DNA of 55,171 bases from the NCBI GenBank assembly GCA_002691205.1, contig NZHD01000087.1:27854-83024 (forward strand). Direction: 5' to 3'. This stretch comes from Deltaproteobacteria bacterium. GTDB taxonomy: Bacteria; Myxococcota_A; UBA9160; UBA4427. Below, piece by piece: positions 1 through 8,255 of the stretch (within the stretch, counting starts at the first letter, position 1; every line of letters starts with the position of its first letter). The position numbers and the translations under genes were made by a program. Below the pieces are notes generated by a model that saw nothing but the letters and a program-made list of their open reading frames with translations, ran no database searches and was not told the DNA's origin.

Positions 1-54
1 TGACCCGCTGAGTCGATGCTGGTTTGACTGAATGGATTTAAACGCGAAGGGAAG

Positions 55-1098
55 ATGATGAAACTTGGAGTTCTCGCTGGCTACTCGCCGGCTACGATGT
101 CGATCCCAATGGACTTGATCAAGCTGGCTGAGAGTCTTGAATTCTCATCCGTTTGGACAGCTGAAGCTTGGGGTTCTGATGCGGTGTCGCCGGCCGCTTG
201 GATCTTGGCGCAGACGGAAAAGATTCATGTGGGGACTGCGATCATGCAGATGCCAGCTCGAACTCCGGCCGCTACGGCGATGACGGCCATGACTCTTTAT
301 TCCCTGTCAAAGGGTCGGTTCGAACTGGGACTCGGTCCATCAGGGCCTCAAGTCGTTGAGGGATGGCACGGTGTGGCCTACGGCCGACCCCTCACTCGGA
401 CTCGAGAGTACATCTCGATCATTCGTCAGATTCTTGAACGCAAAGAGAAAGTGACTCATGATGGCTTTCACTATCAGATGCCTTACAAAGGCCCGGGTGC
501 CACAGGTTTGGGCAAGCCGCTCAAAAGTATTCTCCATGGAGATCCTGCACTTCGGATTTTGACGGCGGCCATTTCTCCAAACGGCCTGGCCTGTGCAGGT
601 GAAGTGGCCGACGGAGTGTTTCCGATTTGGATGAATCCAGAGCGGTACGACCTCTTGCAACCCAGTCTTGAAAAAGGTTTTGCGAAAGCGGGAGGCGGAA
701 AATCTCTGGCTGACTTCGACGTTTCGCCTTTTGTCATGGCGATTATGGGCGACGACCTTGAGCAATGCCGCATGCCCGTAAAGAACCACATGGCCCTGTA
801 TGTGGGTGGGATGGGGGCACGCGACAAGAATTTTTATAACGACTATGTGAAGCGTCTCGGGTACGAGGAGGCGGCCGTTAAGGTGCAGGACTTGTATCTG
901 GATGGAAAGAAAGCCGAGGCGGCAGCGGCCATTCCTGACGGTCTCGTTGATGATGTTGCTTTGGTGGGGCCAGAGGGTCGTATTCGGGAAAGAGCGCAGG
1001 CGTGGAAAGAGGCCGGTCATAGAGACGAAGTGGGCTCAATGTTGATTGGGGGCGCGCAGCCTGACTTGTTCAAAGTGTTGGCCGAAGAGTTGCTCTGA
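55..1098 (+). CDS. LLM-class F420-dependent oxidoreductase
   Basis: A 347-residue TIM-barrel flavin/F420 oxidoreductase of the luciferase-like monooxygenase superfamily. The N-terminal MKLGVLAGYSPA strand, the TAEAWGSDAVSPAAW segment (family pattern of an early conserved acidic residue after the first strand), GTAIMQMPARTPA and LGLGPSGPQVVEGWHG are the standard family blocks. The length matches F420-dependent members (330-350). The substrate cannot be told from sequence. Two adjacent ATG codons start the gene behind a GAAGGGAAG purine run. It is followed by a strong terminator shared with the convergent PEP-CTERM gene. F420 use is inferred from family resemblance; FMN is the alternative. Confidence 0.9.
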   Translation: MMKLGVLAGYSPATMSIPMDLIKLAESLEFSSVWTAEAWGSDAVSPAAWILAQTEKIHVGTAIMQMPARTPAATAMTAMTLYSLSKGRFELGLGPSGPQVVEGWHGVAYGRPLTRTREYISIIRQILERKEKVTHDGFHYQMPYKGPGATGLGKPLKSILHGDPALRILTAAISPNGLACAGEVADGVFPIWMNPERYDLLQPSLEKGFAKAGGGKSLADFDVSPFVMAIMGDDLEQCRMPVKNHMALYVGGMGARDKNFYNDYVKRLGYEEAAVKVQDLYLDGKKAEAAAAIPDGLVDDVALVGPEGRIRERAQAWKEAGHRDEVGSMLIGGAQPDLFKVLAEELL

Positions 1099-1125
1099 GT
1101 TCTCATCGGTCAAGGTTGGTTCAAT

Positions 1126-1165
1126 AAAAAACCCGTCTAGCGGAGTCGCTAGGCGGGTTTTTATC
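1126..1165. terminator. Bidirectional intrinsic terminator
   Basis: An inverted repeat with arms ACCCGTCTAGCG and CGCTAGGCGGGT (one G-T wobble) around a GAGT loop, flanked by an A-run on the left and a T-run on the right. It sits between the plus-strand oxidoreductase and the minus-strand PEP-CTERM gene, so it can stop transcription from both sides. Confidence 0.9.
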
Positions 1166-1254
1166 GTCATTCTATTTTGTTGATTCTCACCCGTCCTCTT
1201 GCTCCGGCTCAAAGAGAGAGGAAGTGCTTCTTCACGAAGCGGGATCGGATGTGA

Positions 1255-1911
1255 TTAGGAAGAGAGACCTCGCCGTCGTACTGCGGTTCCAACAATCAAC
1301 ATTCCTGCGCCGAACAATGTGGCTGCTCCCGGCTCTGGGATCGCCGCTGATGGGCCTCCTCCGATCGGAGCACGGCTCGCATCGATTTCGTAGTTGACCT
1401 GAAACATGGACCAAACGAGGTCAAGTTGGTCGCCTGAAGCGGTGACGTTGACGAGCAACTCTCCATTATCTTCGAAAAGAGAGGCATCAACTTGTCCGCC
1501 CAGAACCGAAAAACTCATGGCGCGTTCGAGCCAGAAGCTGTCTCCAAGGTTGATTTCAGCAAACCCATTTGATGCGCTGTTACCCGAGGTCAGTACGCTG
1601 AGTTGTGCGTTGACGATGGAGGTCGCTTGATCCGAAGCACCAAAGGAATGTGTGTAGCTAAAGGTCCCGCCATCATTCATCGATGCGTTACCCAGACCCA
1701 ACCCCGCCGTCATGGTGTTTGAATTGATCGACGTGAGTTGTCCGGCTTCATTCAGGTCGGCATTAATTTCCATCTGATAATTGGGTGCGCTGGTCATCAG
1801 GTCGGATGTCAACATCTCTCCGAAGTAGTGCATGGTTGCACTCGCGGAAGAAGAGAGAAGCAGAGCAGCCGAAAAAATCGCGGCTAAACAGAGTGATCTG
1901 AATGATTTCAT
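1255..1911 (-). CDS. PEP-CTERM sorting domain protein
   Basis: A 218-residue secreted protein. Residues 1-26 form a signal peptide ending ASA. The C-terminus carries the PEP-CTERM sorting signal: IPEPGAATLFGAG at about residue 190, a hydrophobic stretch, then the basic VRRRGLSS tail. The middle is rich in Ser, Asn and Gly with alternating polar/hydrophobic residues, as in beta-rich surface proteins, and has no domain I recognise. Exosortase would cleave at the PEP motif and link the protein to the cell surface or exopolysaccharide. An exosortase is encoded about 50 kb away at 52202-53773. No sigma-54 promoter was found in the upstream 80 bases. It converges on the preceding gene across a shared terminator. 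Confidence 0.9.
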   Translation of the reverse strand: MKSFRSLCLAAIFSAALLLSSSASATMHYFGEMLTSDLMTSAPNYQMEINADLNEAGQLTSINSNTMTAGLGLGNASMNDGGTFSYTHSFGASDQATSIVNAQLSVLTSGNSASNGFAEINLGDSFWLERAMSFSVLGGQVDASLFEDNGELLVNVTASGDQLDLVWSMFQVNYEIDASRAPIGGGPSAAIPEPGAATLFGAGMLIVGTAVRRRGLSS

Positions 1912-1994
1912 TTGGGGGAGCCTCTATGTAGGTGGTTGCTTTTCACTACTTTATCACGGGAGCCCTTGATTGCGACCGAAAATCTATATTTATC

Positions 1995-2846
1995 TTAACT
2001 ATTTACAAACTTTTCCCTTGGGGATATTTCCGATAAAAAAGACTGTGCGGCCACAATCAGTTCGTCGGGGCGGTCCAAAAGGACATGGTGGCCTGAGCCC
2101 ATGATCTCAAGTGTTCTCCCATGGGGGAGTTCCGCACAGAGCTCGCTGGCCCCCTCGGATGAGAGCAGTTCGCTTTCGGCCCCTCGGATCACTAGACAGG
2201 GGCACTGAACTCGCTTCAGATCGGGTTTGGGCCGCGGAGGCACTCCAAACCAGTGCCCATCGAACTTGAACCCCCAACGTTCGTTTTTTTGAAGACGGAC
2301 GGAATGAGAGGCGATGTGCCTTCTCAGAGGCTCTGCGACATGCTCGGCGATGGGCACGAATTGGAAACGGTCCATGGCTTCTTCTTTCGTCGCATAGGTG
2401 CGGGCGAGGGAAAGGGCGAGTCGGGCGGCTCTGCGGGTCCGTTTTTGAGTGCCTCGGGCGGGATCGATCAACATGATTCCCTGGGTTACGTCAAACCGGC
2501 TCGCGTGGTCGAGGACCACTTGAGCCCCCATAGAATGGGCGATGAAAGTCATTTTATCTTGACCCAGGTGATGACAAAGAGCCTCAAGGTCCTGGTTAAA
2601 CGCCCCGGTTACGTAGTTTTCGGGGTAATCGGAGTCTCCATGCCCTCGAAAATCCAGTGCGACGATGTGACGGTGCTCCGCGAGTTCAGGGGCGATGTGG
2701 TCCCACCAGTGTACATTGGCCCCCCCTCCGTGCAGCAGGATCACCAGGGGTTTTCCAGGCTGTCCCCAGTGCATCGCATGTAGGTTCACTCCGTCGAGAG
2801 GGTCCCGGGTAAATCGCTCAGATCTCGGATTTGTTCGGTTTGACAC
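1995..2846 (-). CDS. Alpha/beta-fold hydrolase
   Basis: A 283-residue alpha/beta hydrolase. HGGGANVHWWD carries the oxyanion-hole HG motif, ALDFRGHGDSDYP follows as usual, and FIAHSMGAQV is the nucleophile elbow with the catalytic Ser. A late GSGHHVLLDRP supplies the catalytic His. The substrate is unknown; esterases and C-C hydrolases share this pattern. There is no signal peptide, so it is cytoplasmic. The upstream minus-strand reading frame reaching 3111 is not counted as part of the gene because it lacks any conserved feature. Confidence 0.88.
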   Translation of the reverse strand: MSNRTNPRSERFTRDPLDGVNLHAMHWGQPGKPLVILLHGGGANVHWWDHIAPELAEHRHIVALDFRGHGDSDYPENYVTGAFNQDLEALCHHLGQDKMTFIAHSMGAQVVLDHASRFDVTQGIMLIDPARGTQKRTRRAARLALSLARTYATKEEAMDRFQFVPIAEHVAEPLRRHIASHSVRLQKNERWGFKFDGHWFGVPPRPKPDLKRVQCPCLVIRGAESELLSSEGASELCAELPHGRTLEIMGSGHHVLLDRPDELIVAAQSFLSEISPREKFVNS

Positions 2847-3246
2847 TTTCCCTGAACCTCTTTCTCGAAGCGGGTGGGTAGAGCAAATTCTCTTTTTTAT
2901 TCAATAGCTTCCGGTTTCGTAAGGGCCAGAGTCTAGACGCTAGAAAAGACTTCTGCCTCGGGTCTTTATCCGGCGAGCCAGGCGAGTGGATGGACTGGGC
3001 GGGACCTGGGTTTGGAGTCCATTTTGGAATCCATTTCGCGCAGATTGCGAGGCTTGGGACAATGATGGAGTCGGTGAGTCTTTTCGAAAGTGCCGGAATC
3101 GACGCCCTCAAGGCCTCTATCGTTCTTTTATGATTGACTCCACAAGCGAAACCCTTATCTTACGCGCCAATCAGCGTGTTTAGGCACGTATGGGGGTTTC
3201 CGGCTCTCGCCGATGCGAATTTCGTGTCGGTTTTAAGGAGTCGGTA
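2847..3246. other. Intergenic region upstream of the histone gene
   Basis: About 400 bases between divergent genes. It contains the candidate promoter at 3134-3161 for the plus-strand histone gene. I saw no convincing gene: the open frames on both strands have unnatural composition and no recognisable motif. Confidence 0.5.
3134..3161 (+). promoter_or_regulatory. Candidate sigma-70 promoter of the histone gene
   Basis: TTGACT (-35, 5 of 6 consensus bases) is followed after 16 bases by TATCTT (-10, 4 of 6). The predicted start near 3168 would give a leader of roughly 80 bases before the ATG at 3247. The match is ordinary and not tested. Confidence 0.45.
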
Positions 3247-3471
3247 ATGTTGGGAGGTCACATGGCCGCGAAACGAAAGAAGAAGGCAGCAAAGAAGAAG
3301 CCCGCAGAGCTCATCATCTCGAAGGCTCGTACCAAAGCTGCCGTTAAGAAGTGCAATGTCGGCTCCGAGTTTTACGGTGCGCTTGACGCCGCTGTTCGGG
3401 AGTTGATCAAAGAAGCAGAGGCCCGAGCCGTGGGCAACAAGCGAAAGACCCTGAAGGCAGTAGACCTCTAG
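3247..3471 (+). CDS. Bacterial histone (single histone fold) with lysine-rich tail
   Basis: A 74-residue very basic protein. After a short start comes a Lys/Arg/Ala tail (AAKRKKKAAKKKPAE), then a single histone fold of about 55 residues: helix 1 around LIISKARTKAAVKK, long helix 2 from SEFYGALDAAVRELIKEA, and the RKTLKAVDL end with the Arg-Thr pair and terminal Asp-Leu that mark bacterial and archaeal histones. This is the pattern of the small histones of Bdellovibrio, Leptospira and relatives, which bind DNA as dimers. ATG 3247 is chosen because TAAGGAG at 3234-3240 lies 6 bases upstream; ATG 3262 (MAAKRKKK) behind GGAGG is an alternative. The gene is monocistronic, with its own candidate promoter and terminator, which fits an abundant chromatin protein. 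The role is inferred. Confidence 0.82.
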   Translation: MLGGHMAAKRKKKAAKKKPAELIISKARTKAAVKKCNVGSEFYGALDAAVRELIKEAEARAVGNKRKTLKAVDL

Positions 3472-3503
3472 GTCAACGCTCAGGGCTCTTCGCGAGCCAT
3501 CTT

Positions 3504-3552
3504 GGGCCCACTCGGAAAGCTTTGTGCTTTCTTGGTGGGCCCTCGTGTTTTT
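3504..3552 (+). terminator. Intrinsic terminator of the histone gene
   Basis: Outer arms GGGCCCAC and GTGGGCCC enclose an inner stem GAAAGC/GCTTTC, followed by GTTTTT. It begins 33 bases after the histone stop codon. Confidence 0.75.
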
Positions 3553-3603
3553 AGGCCCTGTCTTTTGTGTCCGTTGATCCCGCAAGATGAGGGACGCCGG
3601 AGT

Positions 3604-5301
3604 TTAGACGCGGTGGTTCGGTCGAATCGACAACGTGAGCTTAGAGTCTGCATTTACCCCATGGTGGATCAAGTGCTCAGATTTAAGCAGTTGGTCATCC
3701 GTGGCGAGCCCAGGCTCTTCCTTACTTCCAGGGTTACGATCGTAACTCGGGAAATTACTCCCTGCGATTTCTAGGCGCAGTTTATGTCCCGCAAGGATTG
3801 TTCTTGCCGTCGGCGCAAAAACAACCTGGACCTCTTCAGTCTGGCCAGGGGCTAAGAAGTTGGGCGTGGCAACTGAGTCCGCGATATTTCGCCAGCGTAG
3901 TCTTTGCGTTCCTTCGGAGATGTTTTCGATGCGTCCATCGGGGGATACATCAAGGAGATGGGCGTAGATGTCTGCGTCTTGTGCGTCACTGGAAAAGAAG
4001 ACGTTGAGTTGGATAGAGCCTACAAGGGCGAGCTCAGTTTGGAGAGGTTTCGAGTCGTAGACCAGGTGATGTTCATTTGATTTATTGACCCGGCTCTGGT
4101 CTTTGACACCCGCCTTGCTCCCAAAGAGCGCTCCTCCAAGCGTTGTATGTGGCCGTTTAGGATCGTGAGTAAAGCCAAGCGTCGAATCTAAGGTTTCTTT
4201 TTCACTTTCCCATGACAAGGATCCTTTTCCAGAACGAGCTGTTAAGTACAAGCTTCGAAGTTGGATCTCTGCTGGAGGCCAGGTTGGACTTTGGTGCCAG
4301 TGTTCGTCACCGGCTGAAAAGTAGCGAACAGGAACAGCAGGAATGTCTGATTTGGATTCTCTAAAAGTCCGATTCAAGTGCTGGATAGATTCACGTAAAA
4401 TAAATCCGTTGAGTTCCTGTCTCCACCACTTAGGGTGCGCGGGAAGCCCATGCGACCATGGTCCGATGATTAGTTCGGGAGCGGGGCTTTGGTTATTTTC
4501 AGCGATCTCTTGGAGTGAATGAAAATCATCCAGTTGAGTCGGTAAAAAAAAGTCATACCAGCCTGCGATGAGGAGAGTCGGCGGCAGAGAGGTTGGGAGA
4601 GAGGGTTCGATAGCCTCCCAGTATTCGTCTTTGCGATTGTGCTCAATCCATTCTCTGAGCCAGGGCACCTCTCGAAGAGCTACACGGTCGCCTTCTATCA
4701 GAGGCCAGTGTTTAAGTCCGCGTTCTAGGTCGACCTCTCTCTCGGGAATGGATTGCTCGCGGCCCACGGTAAGGCCCCATTCAAACGCGTTCTGAAGGGC
4801 AAAAACGCCCCCACGATAAAAAACGTGGTACAAGCTTCGGCTCGAGATGGCAGAGACAACGGCATCGATTCGTTCGGAAGCCTGAGCCAGCATGCACCAC
4901 TCCGCGTACGCGAGGTAGCTCCCTCCAAAAAGCCCGACTTTTCCCTGGTGCCAGTTTTGCCGTTCGAGCCAGTCGAGAGTATCTACGCCATCTTCGGTCT
5001 CATTCGCGAAGGGTTGAAAAACGCCCTCAGACCCATATCGACCCCGGACATTTTGGACAACGACATGGTAGCCACTCTCGGCGATCAAGCGGGCTGCGAG
5101 GCGGGAGCTGCTCCATGCGCCTTCGGCCCCGTACGGCGTACGGATCAGTATGGTGGGTGCGTCGCCTTGGTAATCGATGGGCCAGACGTGTGATGTGGAT
5201 AGACGAATGCCGTCTCGCATAGTCACCCAACCGGGTTCAACCTGCGACCGACATTGCTGCGCGGGCAAATGCCAGAGCCGACGCAATAGACTTCGGATCA
5301 C
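3604..5301 (-). CDS. CocE/NonD family hydrolase (S15 peptidase-like)
   Basis: A 565-residue X-Pro dipeptidyl-peptidase/cocaine-esterase-type hydrolase. TMRDGIRLSTSHVWP and PTILIRTPYG open the catalytic domain; VQNVRGRYGSEG is the conserved Arg-Gly block; GLFGGSYLAYAEW holds the nucleophile Ser. The C-terminal part, with the DADIYAHLLDVSPDGR pattern and HKLRLEIAGSNFPSYDRNPG, is the jelly-roll X-Pro C domain. Length is usual for the family. The GTG start overlaps the stop of the upstream DUF6178 gene by 4 bases, so the two are likely translated together. No signal peptide. The real substrate (peptide, ester or amide) is unknown. Confidence 0.9.
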   Translation of the reverse strand: MIRSLLRRLWHLPAQQCRSQVEPGWVTMRDGIRLSTSHVWPIDYQGDAPTILIRTPYGAEGAWSSSRLAARLIAESGYHVVVQNVRGRYGSEGVFQPFANETEDGVDTLDWLERQNWHQGKVGLFGGSYLAYAEWCMLAQASERIDAVVSAISSRSLYHVFYRGGVFALQNAFEWGLTVGREQSIPEREVDLERGLKHWPLIEGDRVALREVPWLREWIEHNRKDEYWEAIEPSLPTSLPPTLLIAGWYDFFLPTQLDDFHSLQEIAENNQSPAPELIIGPWSHGLPAHPKWWRQELNGFILRESIQHLNRTFRESKSDIPAVPVRYFSAGDEHWHQSPTWPPAEIQLRSLYLTARSGKGSLSWESEKETLDSTLGFTHDPKRPHTTLGGALFGSKAGVKDQSRVNKSNEHHLVYDSKPLQTELALVGSIQLNVFFSSDAQDADIYAHLLDVSPDGRIENISEGTQRLRWRNIADSVATPNFLAPGQTEEVQVVFAPTARTILAGHKLRLEIAGSNFPSYDRNPGSKEEPGLATDDQLLKSEHLIHHGVNADSKLTLSIRPNHRV

Positions 5302-6515
5302 TCGACCTCTCCGTCGGAGAGGTCTTCGCCCTGAGTAAAGCCTGGGCGGACTCCTTCTGGGGCAATGTTAACGCCGACGCGAAAGAGTCTTTCGGGGGAA
5401 ACTCTTCGAAGAGTCGTCGGATCGTCGAGGTTATTTTTCTGGGCAATATGTTCTAGGCCCAGGCGACATACCCGGATGGCTTTTTGAAGGGTTTCGGGGA
5501 GAGTTTCTGCGTCTCCAAGGTCTCTTTGGTCAGCCACCGCGATCTGATTCGCGAGAGCGATGAAGGCAAAGAAGAATTGAGATCTTTCTTGCTCATCGAG
5601 TTCGCCGATGGCCATGAGCAGTCGGTCTCTCGCGTCTACGTCTCCGGGCAGGTCCGTGATCCAAACGGGAAGATCCCAACCCTCCGTCTCAATAAAGTGG
5701 ACGGACTCGGGGAGCTCTGCCAATTGAGAGGGTCGCAGCATTCCGTAGATTCGCATGGCCCGATCCCACGTAGGAAAGCCGAGGTCTTCGAGCCTTCCCG
5801 TTCGCCATCTCAGGGCCCATTCTTGAATTTCACTGAGTGCTTCTTCGCGCACTGAGTGCATGAGCCGAAAATAAAGCCAGTAATCTTTCTGAAACAGAAC
5901 TTGAAGCATGCGCATCAGCGATGAGAGGTCGTCGTTTTTCTTTCGACCGATTACATAGAATTGGCCTTCAAGAGTTTGCCCACCTTCTGGAGGTTGCCAA
6001 TCTTCGTCGCCCGAAGGTTTGATTTCAACATCTGCATGAGCCCGGAGATAGATCGCGAGCATTTCGGGATCAAGTGAAGTGGCGGCTGTATGGATGGTGT
6101 CCTCGCCTGCCTCGACGATGGCATTCAACCACCCATCCAATTTTCCGACATCGGGCATTAACCCACTCCATGCATCGAGATCTACGCAGGCCACGACTTG
6201 CTGGGGGGAGGCGAGCGCGATTAACCAACTCGCACTTTCGATCCCGGCTGTTTTACACGTGAAACAGAGTTCGGCTTCTGGGATCAGAGGAACTAAGTCC
6301 TCGGGTGTTTCGATCAGGCTGAGAATTCTCATTCTCATGGCGAGAGGTGTCTCACAAACCACCGCGACTTGTTCTTCGGTGGTGAGTTGAGCCAGAGCGA
6401 CTCGGGCGGCTTTGGCCTCATTTTGGGCCAGTCGGATCAATTCACGTGTTTTGGGAGCAAGGTTACTTTGTGTAGTCACGGAGGGCAGGCTAGAGGAATG
6501 AAATGAAATGTCCAT
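5298..6515 (-). CDS. DUF6178 family protein
   Basis: A 405-residue acidic, helical, soluble protein that resembles the DUF6178 family, seen mainly in deltaproteobacterial-type genomes and of unknown function. Recognisable parts are an N-terminal helix region with LAMRMRILSLIETPEDLVPLIPEAE, the LMRMLQVLFQKDYWLYFRLM segment, and WRTGRLEDLGFPTWDRAMRIY. There are no obvious catalytic residues or membrane segments. It overlaps the downstream hydrolase gene by 4 bases, an operon sign. The divergent NUDIX gene starts 66 bases away. Family assignment is from memory of the pattern, so moderate. Confidence 0.75.
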   Translation of the reverse strand: MDISFHSSSLPSVTTQSNLAPKTRELIRLAQNEAKAARVALAQLTTEEQVAVVCETPLAMRMRILSLIETPEDLVPLIPEAELCFTCKTAGIESASWLIALASPQQVVACVDLDAWSGLMPDVGKLDGWLNAIVEAGEDTIHTAATSLDPEMLAIYLRAHADVEIKPSGDEDWQPPEGGQTLEGQFYVIGRKKNDDLSSLMRMLQVLFQKDYWLYFRLMHSVREEALSEIQEWALRWRTGRLEDLGFPTWDRAMRIYGMLRPSQLAELPESVHFIETEGWDLPVWITDLPGDVDARDRLLMAIGELDEQERSQFFFAFIALANQIAVADQRDLGDAETLPETLQKAIRVCRLGLEHIAQKNNLDDPTTLRRVSPERLFRVGVNIAPEGVRPGFTQGEDLSDGEVE

Positions 6516-6581
6516 TGATTCTCGCTTTCGAGGCTCAGGTTCCGCTATCCCGAGCCGCCTGGTCCGCGCTATGGTCCTTTT

Positions 6582-7217
6582 GTGATCAATCTATCTTCCA
6601 TCCGAAAGGCTCTGAGCGGGCGGACTCCCGATTCTTTATCCGAGGAAGGGCTTGAGCAGGCGGCTGTGGCTCTCATTTTGCGTGAATCAGGTCAGGGATT
6701 GGAAATTTTCTTCATCGAGCGTTCTCAGCGGGAGGATGACCCCTGGTCGGGTCACATGGCCTTTCCCGGAGGCCGGCTCGAAGAGGTGGATGCCGATACT
6801 CGTGCCACCGCTGAACGTGAAACACTGGAGGAGGTTGGAATTTCTCTGGCAGAAGCCGAACATTTGGGTTGGCTGACAGACCTTCAGGGCAGTCCACGAT
6901 TCAAACAAAACCGCCTCGTGGTGACCGCTCATGTGTACCACCTGAACTTCACCGGCTCTTTGGTTCTAGACCCCATGGAGGTGGCGTCTGCACTGTGGTT
7001 TCCAGTGGATCGAATTCTGGACGTATCGACCCATGTCGACTACACGAGTTCGGTATCGGGCACGATGAAGTTTCCTGGAGTTGAAGTGGGTGAGCCAGGT
7101 CGCCATGTGGTTTGGGGACTGACGTATCGCTTTTTAGAAATTTTTATGGAAACCGTGGGCGACCCAATGCCCGAAAGGTCGATTTCAGGTTCTCCTCCAG
7201 AATCATGGAAAACCTGA
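6582..7217 (+). CDS. NUDIX hydrolase, CoA diphosphatase-like
   Basis: A 211-residue NUDIX hydrolase. The NUDIX box is visible as GGRLEEVDADTRATAERE followed by TLEEVGI, with the metal-binding REXXEE glutamates. The preceding RSQREDDPWSGHMAFPGG matches the CoA/acyl-CoA pyrophosphatase subgroup (NudL/NUDT7-like), which hydrolyses CoA or similar nucleoside diphosphates. The start is GTG without a clear Shine-Dalgarno sequence. It is divergent from the DUF6178 gene and closely followed by the DUF815 ATPase gene, possibly co-transcribed. The substrate is inferred. Confidence 0.87.
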   Translation: MINLSSIRKALSGRTPDSLSEEGLEQAAVALILRESGQGLEIFFIERSQREDDPWSGHMAFPGGRLEEVDADTRATAERETLEEVGISLAEAEHLGWLTDLQGSPRFKQNRLVVTAHVYHLNFTGSLVLDPMEVASALWFPVDRILDVSTHVDYTSSVSGTMKFPGVEVGEPGRHVVWGLTYRFLEIFMETVGDPMPERSISGSPPESWKT

Positions 7218-7269
7218 TTTTGCATCAACGCGGTTGGGCAATCGGTTTAACCGAGATGAGGGTGGTGTT

Positions 7270-8175
7270 GTGGCTTCAGGCTTAGGTTTTTTTCAAAGAG
7301 CGAAGCGTGTTCTCGTTTTGCTTGAACAACTTCTCGAGAGTCAGCTTCCGGCAGATCCGGGCTCTGCTGATTTTGAGCGAAATATCGCCTTTCGATGGGA
7401 ACCGCGAGGTTCTGGCGGGCATATGCTTCCGATCTCAAACCCCCAACTCTTCAATCTTGACGATTTGCTCGGCGTGGGGCAAGCCGTTGAGGCGCTCGAC
7501 AGGAATACGCGTCAATTCTTGGCGGGTTGGCCTTTTAATAATGTTTTGCTCTACGGCGAACGAGGAACGGGGAAATCTTCAGCGGCCAGAGGGCTTCTTG
7601 CGCGTTATGGCGACCAGAGATTGAGAGTGATCGAAGTTGAACGACATCAACTCTCTGAACTGCCCCGGATTATGGAGTGGCTTCAAAATCAGAAATCGTA
7701 TTACTTCGTGATTTTCTGTGATGATCTTTCGTTCGGTCCCGGAGAGTCAGGTCATCGAGAGCTCAAGGCAGCGCTTGAGGGAAGTCTGAAGCCGGCTGAA
7801 TCGAATGTGTTGATTTTAGCGACCAGCAATCGTCGACATCTTTTACCCCAGACGATGGCGGAGAACAGGGAGGCTCGGTTGGATGAAGACGGCGAACTTC
7901 ATCTAGGAGAATCGCTTGAGGAGAAATTGGCTCTGGCGGACCGGTTTGGCTTGGTGCTGGGATTCTTTGGCTTTGATCAGAGCCTGTATTTGGAAATTGT
8001 CTCCCAATACCTCTCACAAGCGGGGATTCCTGAGTTGAATGAATTGACTCGGGAGGCCGCGTTGCGTTGGTCTCTCGCTCGCGGGAACCGTTCCGGACGT
8101 ACAGCTCGGCAGTTCGTAGATGATTACGTGGGGCAAAGAAGACTCCAAGTGAAGAATGAGTCAAACGAGCAGTGA
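7270..8175 (+). CDS. DUF815 family P-loop ATPase
   Basis: About 301 residues of the DUF815 AAA-type ATPase family. LYGERGTGKSSAARG is the Walker A loop, YYFVIFCDDLSFGPGE is the Walker B region, and VLILATSNRRHLLP is sensor 1. The later GLVLGFFGFDQSLYLEIV block is typical of the family. DUF815 proteins are widespread but of unclear function; an AAA-type ATP-dependent role is all the sequence allows. GTG 7270 is preferred because GAGGGT lies 6 bases upstream; TTG 7234 would add 12 residues. It follows the NUDIX gene by about 50 bases. Confidence 0.85.
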   Translation: MASGLGFFQRAKRVLVLLEQLLESQLPADPGSADFERNIAFRWEPRGSGGHMLPISNPQLFNLDDLLGVGQAVEALDRNTRQFLAGWPFNNVLLYGERGTGKSSAARGLLARYGDQRLRVIEVERHQLSELPRIMEWLQNQKSYYFVIFCDDLSFGPGESGHRELKAALEGSLKPAESNVLILATSNRRHLLPQTMAENREARLDEDGELHLGESLEEKLALADRFGLVLGFFGFDQSLYLEIVSQYLSQAGIPELNELTREAALRWSLARGNRSGRTARQFVDDYVGQRRLQVKNESNEQ

Positions 8176-8255
8176 GGCTCCTTTCCTCACTCCCATTCAT
8201 TCACCCAGTCTTCAGCGCTTGAAGTTCCTGAGGAAGACCCTCGCTGGTTGGCTTT

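Noticed and set aside
340..1020. Long open frame antisense to the LLM oxidoreductase
   Set aside because: Shadow of a well-supported gene; high Arg/Pro/His content and no family features.
2818..3111. Minus-strand open frame of 97 codons upstream of the hydrolase
   Set aside because: Composition unlike a folded protein, no motif, overlaps the hydrolase start and the promoter region.
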